From: Hymenopus coronatus
Taxonomy: Eukaryota > Arthropoda > Insecta > Mantodea > Hymenopodidae
Direction: 5' to 3'
DNA length: 64,000 nucleotides
Assembly (NCBI GenBank): GCA_030762935.1
Contig: CM060897.1
Coordinates: 113,270,176 to 113,334,175, forward strand
This document shows, one piece after another, positions 1 to 11,970 of the stretch; position 1 is the first letter of the stretch; each line of letters opens with the position of its first letter. Under the pieces are notes generated by a model. It was given only the letters and a program-made list of their open reading frames with translations, did no database searches and was not told the origin of the DNA. The position numbers and the translations under genes are program-made.

Positions 1-345
1 TGACTTAAATAAGCACCCTAACCTATATTCTGAAACATTTCCTTTTCATTTTTGTTTCTTTTTTTACTCGAGAAACTACAACCAAATACCAAACACATAT
101 TGACCGTTATACTGGTTTAAAACTTACAATCTAAATTTACTGCTTAATTGAATATTTAACACCACAAAATCACCTAAATAAGTACCCTATAGTATGTATT
201 GAAACATTTCCTTTTCTTTATCTTTTCCTCTGCTATACAAGAAACCACAACCAAACACCACGCCCTTCTTCATCGTTATACTGGTTTTAAACTTGCAGTC
301 CAAATATACTGCTTAATTGACATTTAACACCAGAAAATGCTATTT
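1..345. repeat. Two units of a ~170 bp tandem repeat
   Basis: Bases 1-170 and 171-345 are two diverged copies of the same text. Shared landmarks in order are CCTAAATAAGTACCCTA-like, GAAACATTTCCTTTTC, ACAACCAAACACCA-like, CGTTATACTGGTTTTAAACT and TACTGCTTAATTGA. The first unit touches the window edge, so the array may continue to the left. No coding sense is seen. Confidence 0.8.
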
Positions 346-828
346 TTGGGTACATATTTAATCCACAATAGCCGTACTTATCTCAAAAGTGTGGGATACA
401 AATATGGCGGCTTCTCTATATCTGTGGTGTTCTCAGGCACAGCAAGTGTTTCGGAGGATTTTAGTGGTTGATGGACGTCCCTGAACCAGCCCTGGGGAGC
501 GATATGTAATAATGAGCCTATATTTGGAAGCACTCGGGGCATTTATCGATACGCCATGGTATTCCGTAGGGACAACGAACTTCGCTGTTCTGCAGGATTC
601 CAACTTCTCAGAGGCTGTTTCCCAGGATCATGTGACTTATCGGTGCTTTCCAGTAAGGGTTGGGCACTTGGTAGCTATCTTAAGATAGAAGGCGGGGCTT
701 GCCAATAGTGTCTTAATGATCCAAAGGCATTTAATTTACGTATGTTTTTATAAAAAAAAAATTACATTGATGATAATCCAGCATTATTTCAAGTTAATAC
801 ACAGTAAACAGCTATTGGAGTGGGAAAA
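346..828. other. Unassigned sequence, slightly richer in GC
   Basis: About 480 bp with more GC than its surroundings between 400 and 700. No open frame of useful length, no repeat family recognised elsewhere in the window and no tRNA-like boxes were seen. Confidence 0.4.
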
Positions 829-1660
829 ATCTAATATATGACACTCATATGACTTTCTCTAGCTGTTCTACAAAAAAAACAACTTCAAACAAAAATTCTG
901 CTTCTTTCTATACCATGCTAATCGTGATAAACATTAACAAAATGTTCTTATTACTTAGTTTCTTGTAAGCGGAAGAGAACTAAGGACTACACTAGGCTAA
1001 AGCTGTTATTATGCGATTGTCATTGAAAATCGCTCCTTTGTTTGGCCAGGAATAGAACAAAAGAAAAACGGACACTTCCTATTTGAGAAAAGTATAAGTA
1101 CTTTACAATTAAAACCAATAACAAGGAATATCTGTGAAACGGTTACCTCTACAACAAAAATGTAAATCACATAAATTCTTGTTTTGACATCTTTTGTGCA
1201 GTAAGTTTTTGTCTATCTCTTGTGGTTTACTAATTATGGAAACTTCAGCAAAATTTATCCCGAATAAGGAGACATTCAGATGCCATTCTCAGAAAATTCA
1301 GGATATGCATTTTATATGCGTTAAAATGTAGTTAATATACGGTATTTTAATCCACATCGTTTGAGCCATTTTTGAGAAAATCAAAATATTCGAAAATGTT
1401 TCCATGTAAAGGGTAGGGTGTGGGGGATTTTACTCAAAATACAAAAGAAGATACAAAATTATATAATAAGTTAGGTATTTTACCGACTTTTCGTTTTGAG
1501 TTATTGCATTCGCAGACACACGGACGTTTTTCTGAAAATGCTTGTTTGGATACAGGGGGCCCTAAAACGTCTATTTCCGGTGAAATCTCGGTATCGAATT
1601 TTTGGGTGGAGTGCAATACCTTCTCTATACACTATGTACATATTACGTGTAGAGAAAGTA
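829..1660 (-). repeat. HER-1, near-full copy
   Basis: On the minus strand this copy runs from the H end (AGAGAAAGTA at 1651-1660 read in reverse) to the C end at 829. Landmarks are GGTGAAATCTCGGTATCG near 1579 and TGCTAATCGTGATAAACA near 906. The CA cassette is short here (CAGACACACGGAC near 1513). Its C end carries the 'CTAGCTGTTCT' variant, which marks subfamily I. The sequence is non-coding: short open frames on both strands do not match between copies. Confidence 0.85.
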
Positions 1661-1665
1661 AAATA

Positions 1666-2094
1666 TTCTGTTATTCCACTCACATCCTTTCCCCATCTAT
1701 TCTATCAAGCAAACTATGTTTACAAAAGGTTATTCTTTTATCTACATCATAATAATCGAGATAAATATAAGCAGAAACTGTTTTATAGCTTGCCTATTTG
1801 TAGATGGTAGGGAAATAAGGTAATGCAATAGACTAAAGTGATAGTAAAACCTTTTAGAAAGCTTGTCGCTATGTAAAACAATTGAAATTCGGTTCAGTTT
1901 GCCCTGTTAGAGTAAAACAAAAGAAAGAAGAAACAAAAGATTACCTCTCGTTTGATAAACGTTTAAGTAGCTTAAAATTGGATCCAATAACAAGGAACAT
2001 GACGGAAACGGTTAACTCTACAAAAAAAAAAAAAAAAAAAAAAGTTTGTCACATAAATTGCGCTTTAACGAGAGCTGCACTTTTTGTGAAGTAA
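1666..2094 (-). repeat. HER-2, C-end half
   Basis: This C-end half of a minus copy directly abuts the H end of HER-1. It includes AATCGAGATAAATATAAGCAG near 1752 and a run of about 22 A at 2022-2043. It stops near 2094, where a plus copy begins, so the two form a head-to-head inverted pair. Confidence 0.75.
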
Positions 2095-2508
2095 TTTTTA
2101 CTATTTATACATAGTACCTTGTACTTAATTCCAAAAACTATTGCACTCCATCCAAAAATTCGATCCCGAGACTTCACCGGAAATACACATTTTAGTTCCC
2201 TTGTATAAAAAAAAAACACTTTTAGAAAAAGTCCGTGTGTTCATATGTTTGTGAACTCAAAAACTAACAATCGATAAAATACCAAACTGAGCATTTAAGT
2301 TTAGTATCTTTCAAGGGTGTAACACTAGGATTTTAAGGAAAATCTCCCCACCCCAAAATGTTTTTCTCAAAAATGTCGCTAACGATTTTCATTAAAATAC
2401 CATATATTGAAGATATTTACATGACAAATCAAATATATATTTTGAATTTTCTGGGAATAGTCTGTGAAGAGCTCTTCATCATGCATGAATTTTGCTGAGT
2501 TTTGCAAA
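2095..2508 (+). repeat. HER-3, H-end half
   Basis: This copy starts with TTTTTACT and a degraded H-end palindrome (CATAGTACC), followed by AAAAATTCGATCCCGAGACT and the body up to TGAATTTTGCTGAGTTTTGC. The C-end half is missing. Confidence 0.75.
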
Positions 2509-3334
2509 CACAGAAAATGTTTATGATAGGACTATAACAATAACTATAACAATAATACTGCTTAATAATAACAATCATGATAATAATACGTAATTAAAAT
2601 TGAATTAGTATTAAACTATAAACAAAATACAATAAGAGGTCTACAATCAATAATAAGCAATGGTCAGATCGATATACAGGCATAGGTTATACAACAGCGG
2701 AGAACATATGTCAAGGATAGGTACTGTTTTCTTTGAAGAGGCACCTGCAATATCTGTCCGGCACCGCCATAAACTACGAAACCTAGAATAATACCTGTAT
2801 GAGAAGAAAGTAGAACGAAAGGAAAATACTTCAAAGGCAAATGTGACAGATGAGAAATCACCATAGCATTCACCTGAAGATTAGGGCCAAAACACTAAAA
2901 TCCAAGATTAGAGTCGATGATTTTCAGGACCTTTCGATCACTAGCCTCAGCGTTACCGCAGCGTCATCTCGCTTGGTATCTGGACATAACAATCAAAGCT
3001 AAATGTTAGTAAGCCAAATGCGCTTGTTTCACAATAGTGTAAGCAACACCACACCAATTATTGCTACATACCGCTCTTCCTCTAATTTCTAAACCAGTTT
3101 TAATATCCTTTCCGAAGACACTACCACATAAGTGGTTCAAATGAGCGTTAGGGCGATAGTTAATGGTCATCCATTCAAAGCCAAACATTGCGTGTTAGAA
3201 TCCCAGAAACTGCAGTCAAATGTGCCTGTGGCAAAGGAAGGGGAGGACCCAAGTAAAATAAATTGTGTAATGGCACACTGCAATATGAGGGGTTAGTTAC
3301 ATACCACGTGGATTTTGTTCTAGGAAGCCCAAAG
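2509..3334. other. Unassigned AT-rich sequence
   Basis: This block contains imperfect ATA/ATAATA stretches at 2530-2640. Open frames at 2664-2873 and 3006-3188 (minus) have no recognisable domain and low-complexity composition. Nothing else is seen. Confidence 0.4.
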
Positions 3335-3768
3335 TTGGGATACGAAGATTTGCAGGAAAATCTCTCAACTTAAACTACCATTTACATGAGAGATTTTTTA
3401 AAATTTTCTCAAAATGGCTGTAGTGATTTTGATTAAAAGTGCTCTATATTAAATATATTTACATGAGAAATAAAATGTACATTTTAAATTTCCTAGAAAT
3501 AGCCTCTGAATTCCTCTTCATGCTGGATGACAATTTCATAAATGATAAGCCGTAAGGAAGGCACAGAAGCTTACTATACAAGAGCTATAGATCTCGTTAA
3601 AACATACAATTTGTTTTTTTAACATTTTTGTTATATTCCTTGTTAGTCGTTACCATTTTAAAATAGTTATTACTTTTCTCAAATAGGATGATTTTATTTT
3701 GCTTTTTAACTCCAGGGCATGAAAAGAGAACAAACTACAATGTCAATCGTATAGCGACTGATTTTTAA
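3335..3768 (+). repeat. HER-4, middle section, diverged
   Basis: The body landmarks ATGGCTGTAGTGATTTTGAT, ACATGAGAAATAAAATGTAC and TAGCCTCTGAATTCC are present. Both ends are lost. Divergence is higher than in most copies. Confidence 0.65.
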
Positions 3769-4965
3769 AAAAATTACTACCACTTTTTAGCCCTTTTTTC
3801 TATTTCTCTGCGATTGTGGTATTCACCGTTTCATCTTTTACTTATACACATTTACAAACACCCATGCCGGGACTCGAACCCGCAATCCCCTGCGCCACGA
3901 AGCACCAAAACTAGGCATATTGGTTCTTGCTTGAATACTCTAAATTATGCGCCATTTCATCACTAAGATTCGTTCATTGCATTATCAACATACCTTATTT
4001 ACCTATAAACTTCGATTGTCCGAACATTTTATGCATTAAAAAAAAACAAAAAAAAAAAAAAAATAAAAGAAAATAAAAAAACGAATAAGTTCTCTAGCGG
4101 CAGAAAAGTATAACATCGACACCGAAAAACTGGTATCATGTGACAATAAATGTCTTGACAGAATGTAGATTACGTTTAGAAAGGATAGAGTAAGGTACTG
4201 TAACATTATACACATTTCTTTATGTTGATATCCTTCGATATCATTTAGTTATGCCAAATCGTCTGTCACTTTCTGGATGGCCCTCGTACATTGTACATGT
4301 AGAGAGAGAGTAAAAAATGATTTGAAACAGCGTGTGTTTTGTAGCAAACTTATATATTGCACTCATTAGGAAAGTTGGCCGGTATTCTCACAGCATGACT
4401 GTCGGAAATTACATGCAATATTGCTGACTGAGGTGCTCATTTACCGACGCTATAGCTCTTGTTTGTCATTTAATTCCCGATTTTAAGTTTCTTTAAGTGT
4501 TGAAGTTGAATATTAATTTATCATCTTTGTAACAGTAATGAGTGTAATTTCTGCCAATAGTTTCTGGTATGCTATTCTGTCTTGATCTTGTTCTCTTATT
4601 AGCATCTGTTTCTCTTCTTCCATTCTGGCTTTTAATTTCTCTGTAAATTAAAAAAAATATAAAACTAAATGTATGATAATTAATAGAATTGTAATACCTG
4701 ACTGCAAATAGTTTAACAGTTGCATTTAGATTAGTGTAATTCCCCCTTAATACAAGTATCAGCACTGTTTGCTGATGTGAAATGTAATAATAGTAGGTTG
4801 ATATGATATTGATGTTGAGCGTTAACTGTTACAACTTCCTGCTAACGGAATCATTAGAGTATTGTTGATATAGCATCAATACAATCAAATGCTTCTCAGT
4901 ATTCATGCAATTAAATACATTTGATAAATAAAATTCATTTTACACAATGTAATATATTTATTATA
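3769..4965. other. Mostly unassigned; A-rich tract and SINE scrap
   Basis: This block holds a tRNA-like scrap at 3861-3906 (listed separately), an A-rich tract at 4039-4079 and otherwise unassigned AT-rich sequence. The minus-strand frame at 4493-4765 has no recognisable domain. Confidence 0.4.
3861..3906 (-). repeat. tRNA-like SINE scrap with perfect B box
   Basis: On the minus strand the text reads GGGTTCGAGTCCCGGCATGG, which matches the RNA polymerase III B box consensus GGTTCGANTCC. No complete cloverleaf or A box could be drawn, so I read it as a SINE remnant and not as a tRNA gene. Confidence 0.5.
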
Positions 4966-5647
4966 GTGGGTCTAATGGTTTTAATGGTTTTTAAGGGTCT
5001 AATGTGTTTTGAACGGCCTTGCGTTATGTCTCTCTTCTGTTTACATACATCAACATATATTAGACGGCCAACTCCTGTATTTAGTTCAACTCGCACACCA
5101 CCTACCTGCATTCACGTGACACACAGTGAGGACACACAATCCAGTAACAAACTTTCTTTTTCACAATGAATGGTTTTACACATGCTGAATTAGTAGATGT
5201 TTATTTAATTTACGCCGCAACTGGGGAATCTGCCAATACTGCGAGGGACTGTTTCATCGGCGATTTCTAAATTTTCATCTTCCCAATTTTATAATGGGTA
5301 TAATGGTTTTTCAGGGTCTAATGTCTTTTGAACGGCCTTGCGTTATGTCTCTCTTTTATTAACATACATCATTCATCTTGTATTTAGTTCAATTTGACAA
5401 CCACCAACCTGCATTCACGTGACACACAGTGAGGAAACGAGAGACCGATTCAGTAGTAAACTTTCCTTTTCACAATTAATGGTTTTACATTTGCAGAACT
5501 AATAGATCTTCATTTAATTTACACCACAACTGGGGAATCTGAGGGTCTGTATCATCGGCGATTCCTAAATTGTCATCTTCCCAATTTTATAATGGTCTAA
5601 TGGTATTTCAGTGTCTAATTGTTTTGAACGGAGTTGCGCTATGTCTC

Positions 5648-5709
<62 letters not shown>

Positions 5710-6158
5710 TGCAACGGATAGCTCCTGTGTTTGGTTCAACCCGCATGCCGCCGACTTGCATTCACGTGACACACAGTGAGGAAACGAGAGACCAATTCAG
5801 TAGCAAACTTTCCTTTTCACAAGGAATGTTTTTATATGCTGAATTAATAGATGTTCATTTAATTTACGCCGCAACTGGGGAATCTGCCAATACTGTGAGA
5901 GTCTATCATCGGCGATTTCTAAATTGTCATCTTCCCAATTGTTTAATGGATTTAATTCTTTTTTTAAGGTCTAATGTGTTTTGAACGGTCTTGCCGTTGT
6001 CTCTCTTCCGTTTACATACATCACCTAACGGCCAACTCCTGTGTTTAATTCAACTCGCTCCATCTCGCGAGGAAATGAGAGACCGATTTGATAGCAAACT
6101 TTCCTTTTCACATTCAAGGTTTTACATATGCTGAATTAGAAGATGTTACTTAAATCTA
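4966..6158 (+). repeat. Tandem array, four ~300 bp units with HTH-like coding remnant
   Basis: The anchor GAACGG recurs at about 5011, 5330, 5626 and 5983, giving spacings of 319, 296 and 357 bp. The last spacing includes a 57-bp TA tract. Each unit contains TTTGAACGG, TGCATTCACGTGACACACAG (clear in units 1-3) and a reading frame of the type F-T-x-A-E-L-[VI]-D-x-x-L-I-Y ending in TGES. This resembles the insect DUF4817-type helix-turn-helix found with DDE transposases (recognised from memory). Unit 4 is cut off by a SINE at 6159. The units are too diverged and too full of stops to be a working gene. Confidence 0.7.
5651..5707. repeat. (TA)n microsatellite
   Basis: This is an uninterrupted TA tract of 57 bp inside the third unit of the array. 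It accounts for the longer spacing of that unit. Confidence 0.95.
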
Positions 6159-6390
6159 TGGCCGCGCCCTAGCCGAGTGGTTAGACCACTTACCTCACAC
6201 CTAGACAGCCCGGGTTCAATTTCAAACGACCGCATGTGAGATTTGTGGTGGACAAAGCGGCATGGGGGCGGGTTCTTCCGGGTTCTGTGATTTCCCCGCC
6301 ATCACATTCTACGGTGCTTCATCTTCATTCCATCTATTGTTAGTGTCAACGTCTGCGGTACCAAAGTAATAAAGCGGGCTTAACACTGTA
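6159..6390 (+). repeat. tRNA-derived SINE, family S5
   Basis: The tRNA-like head has an A box (TAGCCGAGTGGTT at about 6170) and a B box-like GGGTTCAATTTC near 6211. A body with TTTGTGGTGGACAAAGCGGC follows and recurs at 25250. The insertion truncates the fourth unit of the preceding tandem array, so the SINE is younger than the array. Confidence 0.75.
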
Positions 6391-6393
6391 AAC

Positions 6394-7260
6394 AATCTGA
6401 TGTGTTCCATTCACATGGCTTTCTCTACATCTCTGCAGCAAATTATTGGTAGCAAGCTTTTGATTTTATTTACTTCAGACTAATCCAGAAACAATTAGCA
6501 GAAATAGTCTTATTACTTGCTTCCTTGTAAGTAGATGCGAAATAAGGGCGTACCATAGGTTAAAGTGATAGTCAGATGCTGGTTGATATGTCACTGAGGT
6601 TCCTTTGTTTGTATGGACAGGAGTTAACAAATTCCTGTATGAGAAAGGTATGTTTTTCAAAGCTGAAACTAAAAACAGAAATATCTTAAAAACGATCAAC
6701 TCCACGAAAAAAAAAATGTATTTAACATAGATTGTTTGTTTTAATGTGCTCTTCATTTTCTGTGTGGTAAGTTTTTATCCATCTCTTACGGTTTAGCAGT
6801 TATGCAAAAATCCGTAAAATTCATCAAGAATAAAGTGATATTCCTAGAAAATTAAAGATATACATTTTATTTGTCAAGTAAATATCTTAAACATACGAGA
6901 TTTTATTCAAACTCGTTAGAGTCATTTTCAAGAAATTCAACATTTTCGAAACTTTTTCCATGTAAAGGAAAGTTTGGGGTGGGGGGATTTTCTTAAAAAA
7001 CTTCGTGTCATATCCTTGGAAGATATCAAACTTAAATACCAAGTTTGGTTTTCAACGGTGAGCTATGCTGCACACAGACACACATACAGACACACACACA
7101 CAGACAGACTGACGCACATACACGGACATTTTTCTAAAATGCTTTTTTTGGATTTAAGGGGTCTCAAAACATATATTTCCGGTGAAATCTGGGTATCCAA
7201 TTTTTGGGTGCATTACAATATTTTCTCTATACACTATGGACATAGTGCGTGTAGAGAAAG
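6394..7260 (-). repeat. HER-5, full copy
   Basis: Both ends are present: TCTGATGTGTTCCATTCACA at the C end (about 6396) and GTGTAGAGAAAG at the H end (7260). The cassette at 7074-7130 is a mixed CACACA/GACAGA stretch. It is subfamily II, with CTACATCTCTGCAGCAAATT at the C end. Confidence 0.9.
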
Positions 7261-7320
7261 GAATCTGACAGTGCTGCGATGGGCAGTATCAACGGCGATT
7301 TCTAAATTCTTATCTTCACA
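7261..7320 (+). repeat. Scrap of the 4966-6158 array unit
   Basis: The words GAATCTGACAGTGCTGCGA and AACGGCGATTTCTAAATTCT closely match the end of the array units (GGAATCTGCCAATACTGCGA and ATCGGCGATTTCTAAATTGT). The scrap sits directly against the H end of HER-5. Confidence 0.65.
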
Positions 7321-7826
7321 AAAGCTGAAAGTTAACTGCAATGGACCGAAGGATCTGTAATACGGGCTCTCTTAATTCCCAATTAGAAGGTTTTTTATGA
7401 AGGATTTTTGTATGAAAACAAACATGTATGGTTACGTAGGTTGAAGATTCAGTTCAACAGATATTCTTCACTCACATCCCACAACCCATAGTAGGGCAGG
7501 GCAAAGGGTAGAGAAGGGTCAACCGTGTCACCTGTAACGTAAAAAATCACCGAGCGTGTAGGATGGGGAATAACAGATATCCTAAAACGATCATGAACAT
7601 TTACACATGAAAATAACTTTAGAAAATAGCGAAGAAAGTACAAATATTGCGTCTTAAAATGCTGATGCAAAGAGAACAACAGCTTTCGGGACGGTTTCTC
7701 CAATAACGATAAATGTTATCCTAGGTTATATAATCCCGAAATTAGTGTCTATCGGGAGAACTTAAAAAACAAATTTATTCCTATACCCGCTCTCCTATAT
7801 CTTCAAAAGGAGCCGAAAGAAGAAAA
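7321..7826. other. Unassigned sequence
   Basis: About 500 bp without a recognised family. A minus-strand frame at 7449-7703 has no identifiable domain. Confidence 0.4.
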
Positions 7827-8677
7827 ATCTTATGTACACCATTCACATTACTTTCTCTACATCTCTGCAATAAACTATTGTTAAAAAGCTTGAGCTTCTT
7901 CTTACTTCATGCTAATCGCGAAACAATAATATAAGAAATAGTCTTATTGCTTGCCTCCATGCAAGTAGAAGGGAAATGAGGGAGTAGCATAAGCTAAAGT
8001 ATTAGTCAAAAGCTGGTTGCTATGTGACTGAAGTTCTTTTGTTTGTACGGAGAGAGGTTGACAAATTCCTGAATGAGAAATGTATAAGTTCTTAAAGCTG
8101 AAACCAATAACAAGGAATATCTAAAAATCGACCTACTCTACGAATAAAAATGTATATAACATAAATTGTGTTTTAATTAGCTCTACATTTTCTGTTAAAT
8201 AAGTTATTACCTATCTCTTACGGTTTGCAAGTTATGCAAAATTTTGTAAAATTCATCCAAAATAAAGTAGTCTTAAGAGGCTATTCCCTGAAAATTCAGG
8301 ATATACATTTTAGTTTTCAGGTAAATATCTTTAATATATGATATTTTAATCAAAATCGTTAGAGCCAATCTTGAAAAATTAAAAAATTATGAAAATTGTT
8401 CCTTGTAAGGGTTAGTTGGAGGTGGGGGATTTTGTTGAAAATCTTCATGACGCTTCCTTGGAAGATATTGAACTTAAATGCCAAGTTTGGTGTTTAACGG
8501 ACTTTCGTTTTTAGCTACACTGTCCACAGACACATCATACACACATGGACCTTTTTCCAAACATTTTTTTTTTTTTTTTGGATTCAGGGGAACCCAAAGC
8601 ATGTATATCCGGTGAAATCTCGGTACGATTTTTTGGGTACATTATAATACCTTCTCTGTACGTGTAAAGAAAATAAA
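7827..8677 (-). repeat. HER-6, full copy, diverged H end
   Basis: The C end (ATCTTATGTACACCATTCAC) and body landmarks are present. The H-end palindrome is shortened (CTTCTCTGTACGTGTAAAGA). The cassette is short (ACATCATACACACATGG) and is followed by a run of T at 8566-8579. Confidence 0.85.
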
Positions 8678-8871
8678 ACACCGGAAATGGCGGATTATGG
8701 TTCTACTTTGTTATATATGAGAAATTGCATCACCCCAAGTCGACGATTATATTAACGAGATTTACAACTTCTTGGTGAAACGTACTTCTTAAGTTCTCAC
8801 GATAAACACTAATGTCAGCGATATAAACCAGGATGATAGTTGTTGCTGAAACCGGCCCTGGGCCCCAACAT

Positions 8872-9427
8872 CTACTTAAGTAATTCAATAACAAGAAATA
8901 TCCCGGAGATGATTTACTTCAGAGAAAATTTATTTCAATAGATCGTTTACCTTAACGAGATCTACATCTTTTGTGTCGTAGTATTTTTCTATCTCTTGCG
9001 TTTATAACTTATACAAAAGTCATCAGAATGAAGAGGTCCTCAGACGCTTTCCCAGTTAATTTAAGCTACACACTTAACCTAATATGAAAGTATCTTACAC
9101 ATATATTTTAATTAATTTCTAAAATAAATTTTGAGAAAATGTGTTGAAATATATTCCATGTAATGGTAGTTTGGATACGGGCTTATTTAAAATATACGTG
9201 CTGAACGCTTAGAAGATGCTTAATTAAGTATAAAATTTGGTATTTAAATCAATTTTCGTTTTTGAGTTACTGCCGTTTAGACACATCCGGATCTTTTTCT
9301 AACAATTCAATTTCTTTTTCTATTTAGGGAGGGGATAAAACATGCATTCAAGGAGAAATCACGTTATGGAATTTTTGGGTGCAATACAACAAATACCGTA
9401 CTTGTATACCTAGTAGAGAAAATAAAG
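8872..9427 (-). repeat. HER-7, H-end two thirds
   Basis: The C-end third is missing. Body landmarks (ATCTCTTGCG near 8992, AGAAATCACGTTATGGAATT near 9353) and a degraded H end (CCTAGTAGAGAAAATAAA) remain. The CA cassette is nearly absent, so this copy is a diverged old one. Confidence 0.7.
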
Positions 9428-9500
9428 TGTGATGCTTTAGTGGTCAATGTTTAAATAAAATAATTAATGTTGCTTTATTGTATTTTTTAATTATTTAACA

Positions 9501-10067
9501 ATCTGATGAGTTTCATTCCCATGACTTTCTCTACCTATTGGGCAAACAAACTTTTTTTACAAAATATTATTCTGTGATTTACATAATGATAATCCAGATA
9601 AACATTAGCAGAAATTGTCTTATTACTTGCTTCCATGTAAGTAGAAGGGAAATCATAGAATACACTTGGCTAAACGAGTAAAATTTTTATAAACTGGTCG
9701 CTATGTGAAACAATTGAACTACGGTTCGCTTTCCATGGTCCCGTTTGAGAAAAATTAGGTAGTAATAACTGAAATCAATCACAAGGAATATCTCGAAAAC
9801 AGTTCTCTTTGAAAGACCAGGAGTAAAACAAAATGTATTATATGAAACGAATAACAGTTCCCTTTTTGAGAAAAATATAAGTATTATAAAATAGAAACGA
9901 ATAAAAAAAGTATATCGGAAGTGTTTAACTCTACAAAAAGGTGTGTGAAATAAGGCTACCTACATTTCTTGTGCATTAAAATTATTGTCTCTTTCTAACG
10001 GCTTACCAGTTACACTCATTAAGAATGAAGAGGTCTTCAGAGGTTATTCCTTGAAACTTCAAGATGT
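9501..10067 (-). repeat. HER-8, left arm before SINE insertion
   Basis: The C end (ATCTGATGAGTTTCATTCCC) is intact and belongs to subfamily I. The copy is interrupted at 10068 by an S1 SINE block and resumes at 10463. A near-exact duplication flanks the block: ACTTCAAGATGT at 10056-10067 and ACTTCAAGATAT at 10463-10474. Confidence 0.8.
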
Positions 10068-10462
10068 ACAGTCTACCCGGTTGCTCTACCATTGAGCTAC
10101 CATGGCAACCAAGACCTGGAGATCCGTGGTTCAAATCCCGGCTATGATATTGAATTTTTCAATCTGACTCTACCTGTTCAACTCCTTTCCTACACACGGC
10201 TTCTGTGAAAAAACAATTAAATTATCACAATTGTCCTTAATGATTGGCTATACCACGAATCCTGGGATTTAAACTACTTAGAACATTCTAAGTCGTCATT
10301 GTTGTCAACACCTTGTGCTTTACCCAGAAACATGCAAGACAGTTGAGAAATTCAATGCGATTCCGGCATATTGCCATGGTAGCTCAGTGGCAGAGCAATC
10401 GGCTTGAGACCGGGCGATCCGTCTGACTCTACCAACAAAACTCTTGTCCTACATACGGTATC
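10068..10462 (+). mobile_element. Two S1 tRNA-derived SINE copies inserted in HER-8
   Basis: The block begins with a short inverted piece of the tRNA-like head (10075-10104, reading GAGCTACCATGG). It continues with a plus-strand B box and tail (GGTTCAAATCCCGG at about 10131, tail CACACGGCTTCTGTGAAAAA). A second plus copy follows, with a 5' leader from about 10244 and an A box (TAGCTCAGTGG at 10380). This second copy lacks the B-box region: its text jumps from GACCGGGCGATCC to GTCTGACTCTACC. The 12-bp target duplication shows that the block behaves as one insertion. Confidence 0.75.
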
Positions 10463-10650
10463 ACTTCAAGATATGCTTTTTTGTCATGAAAATATCTTAA
10501 ATATATATTTAAATAAAACCAAAATTAAAAAAAAAATCTAAATTTTAGCTAATTGTTGCATGCAAAGTGTAGTTTGAAGGAATTTTCTTGAAAATGCTCG
10601 AGTCGGATCCTTGGAAAACGCTGGACTTAAAACATGGCAACTGATCGACT
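10463..10650 (-). repeat. HER-8, middle arm after SINE insertion
   Basis: This arm continues the body through CTTGAAAATGCTCGAGTCGG and stops at CGACTT, exactly where the plus-oriented HER-9 begins. Its H-end arm appears to be HER-13 at 12476, beyond a nested block. Confidence 0.7.
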
Positions 10651-11150
10651 TACTTTCTCTAGCAGTACATAGATATTAGATAGATGGAGAAGGTATTGCA
10701 TTCCACCGGAGAATTCGTTACCGAGAGTTTACGAAAATACATGTTTATTGTCCTCTCAATCCAAAAATGAATTTTTTAGAAAAAGGTCCGTGTGTTTTGT
10801 GTCTGTGGACAGAGTAACTCAAAATATAAAATTCCGTAAAAAACAAACTTGGTGCCTAAGTTCAGTATCTTTCAAGGACACGAACATTTTCAGGAATATG
10901 TCCACACCTACATCTATCCTTTACATGGAATATTTTTCGAAATTTTTTCATTTTCTCAAAGGTAGTTGTATCGATTATGATTAAAAAACCACATACTTAA
11001 ATGTATTATCTGGAATATTCTGGGATTAGCCTCTTCATTCAGGATAACATTGTATAACTTTCGTATAACTGGTAAACCGTAAGAGATAGATAAAAGCTTG
11101 TTACATAAAATATGTAGATTTAGTTAAAACACATTACTTATGTCAAATAC
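10651..11150 (+). repeat. HER-9, H-end arm
   Basis: This arm starts with TACTTTCTCTAGCAGTACAT and runs through AACTGGTAAACCGTAAGAGA to ATACATATTT. The consensus continues ATACATTTTTTGTAGAGTT, and that continuation is found at 12121 (HER-12). HER-9 and HER-12 therefore look like two halves of one copy. Confidence 0.75.
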
Positions 11151-11153
11151 ATA

Positions 11154-11970
11154 TTTACTTTCTCTACACTTACTATGTACATGGTGTATAGAGAAGGATT
11201 GTATTGCACCAAAAATTCGATACTGAAATTTCATTGAAAATACATGTTTTGAGAACCCTTTAATTTTGCGTCTGTGTGTGGATCTGTGGGCAGCATAGCT
11301 CAAAAACAAAAATACCGTTAAATAACAAACTTGGCATTTAAGTCTGGTATCTTCCAAGGATGCAACACGAAGATTTTCAAGAAAATCTCCCCCCCCAAAT
11401 CCCTTTTACATAGAATATTTTTCGAAAATATAGATTTTCTCAAGAATGGCACTAACGATTTTGATTAAAATATTTTTATGACAACTTGGATTTTCTTGGA
11501 ATAGTCTCTGAACACCTCTTCATTCTGGATGACTTTGGCATAGCTGGCAAACCGTAAGAAATATACAATACCTTACTACACAAATAATGTAGATCGCATA
11601 CAGATACACAATCTATGTTATACACAGTGTTTCGTAGAGTTAACCGTTTTCGAGATATTCCGGATAATAGGTTTCAGTTTTAGCCACTTAAACTTTTCTT
11701 AAACGGGAAGACAACTTTCTCCTCCTGGTAAGCAAAGATATTGAATTTCAATTGTTTCACATAGCGACCGTCTTTTAAAGGACCAAACTATCGCTTTAGC
11801 CTGTGCATTTGCTTATTTCCCTTATACTTACAAGGAGATAGTAATAAGACTAATTCTGCTTATGTTTATGTTAGTTAGCATGATGTAGATAACAGATTAA
11901 TCTTTTGAATAAATGGCTTGTTTACCAAACAGCCAGATGACATTATCTGAATGACACACATAAGATGTTT
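11154..11970 (+). repeat. HER-10, full copy
   Basis: The H end (TTACTTTCTCTACACTTACT) and C end (ACACATAAGATG) are both present. It is subfamily I, with AACAGCCAGATGAC near the C end. The copy sits in the T run that separates HER-9 from HER-12. Confidence 0.85.

Noticed and set aside
346..828. Host exon in the GC-richer stretch
   Set aside because: No open frame of useful length and no convincing splice pair were found.
5634..5984. 116-residue frame as an intact gene
   Set aside because: It starts through a TA microsatellite and covers one array unit. Only its last part has domain-like text, and the other units are broken.
10360..10440. A functional tRNA gene (TAGCTCAGTGG with A-box match)
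   Set aside because: The B-box half is missing in this copy, and the same text occurs as dispersed copies with a common tail at 10131, 42360 and 50350, which identifies a SINE.
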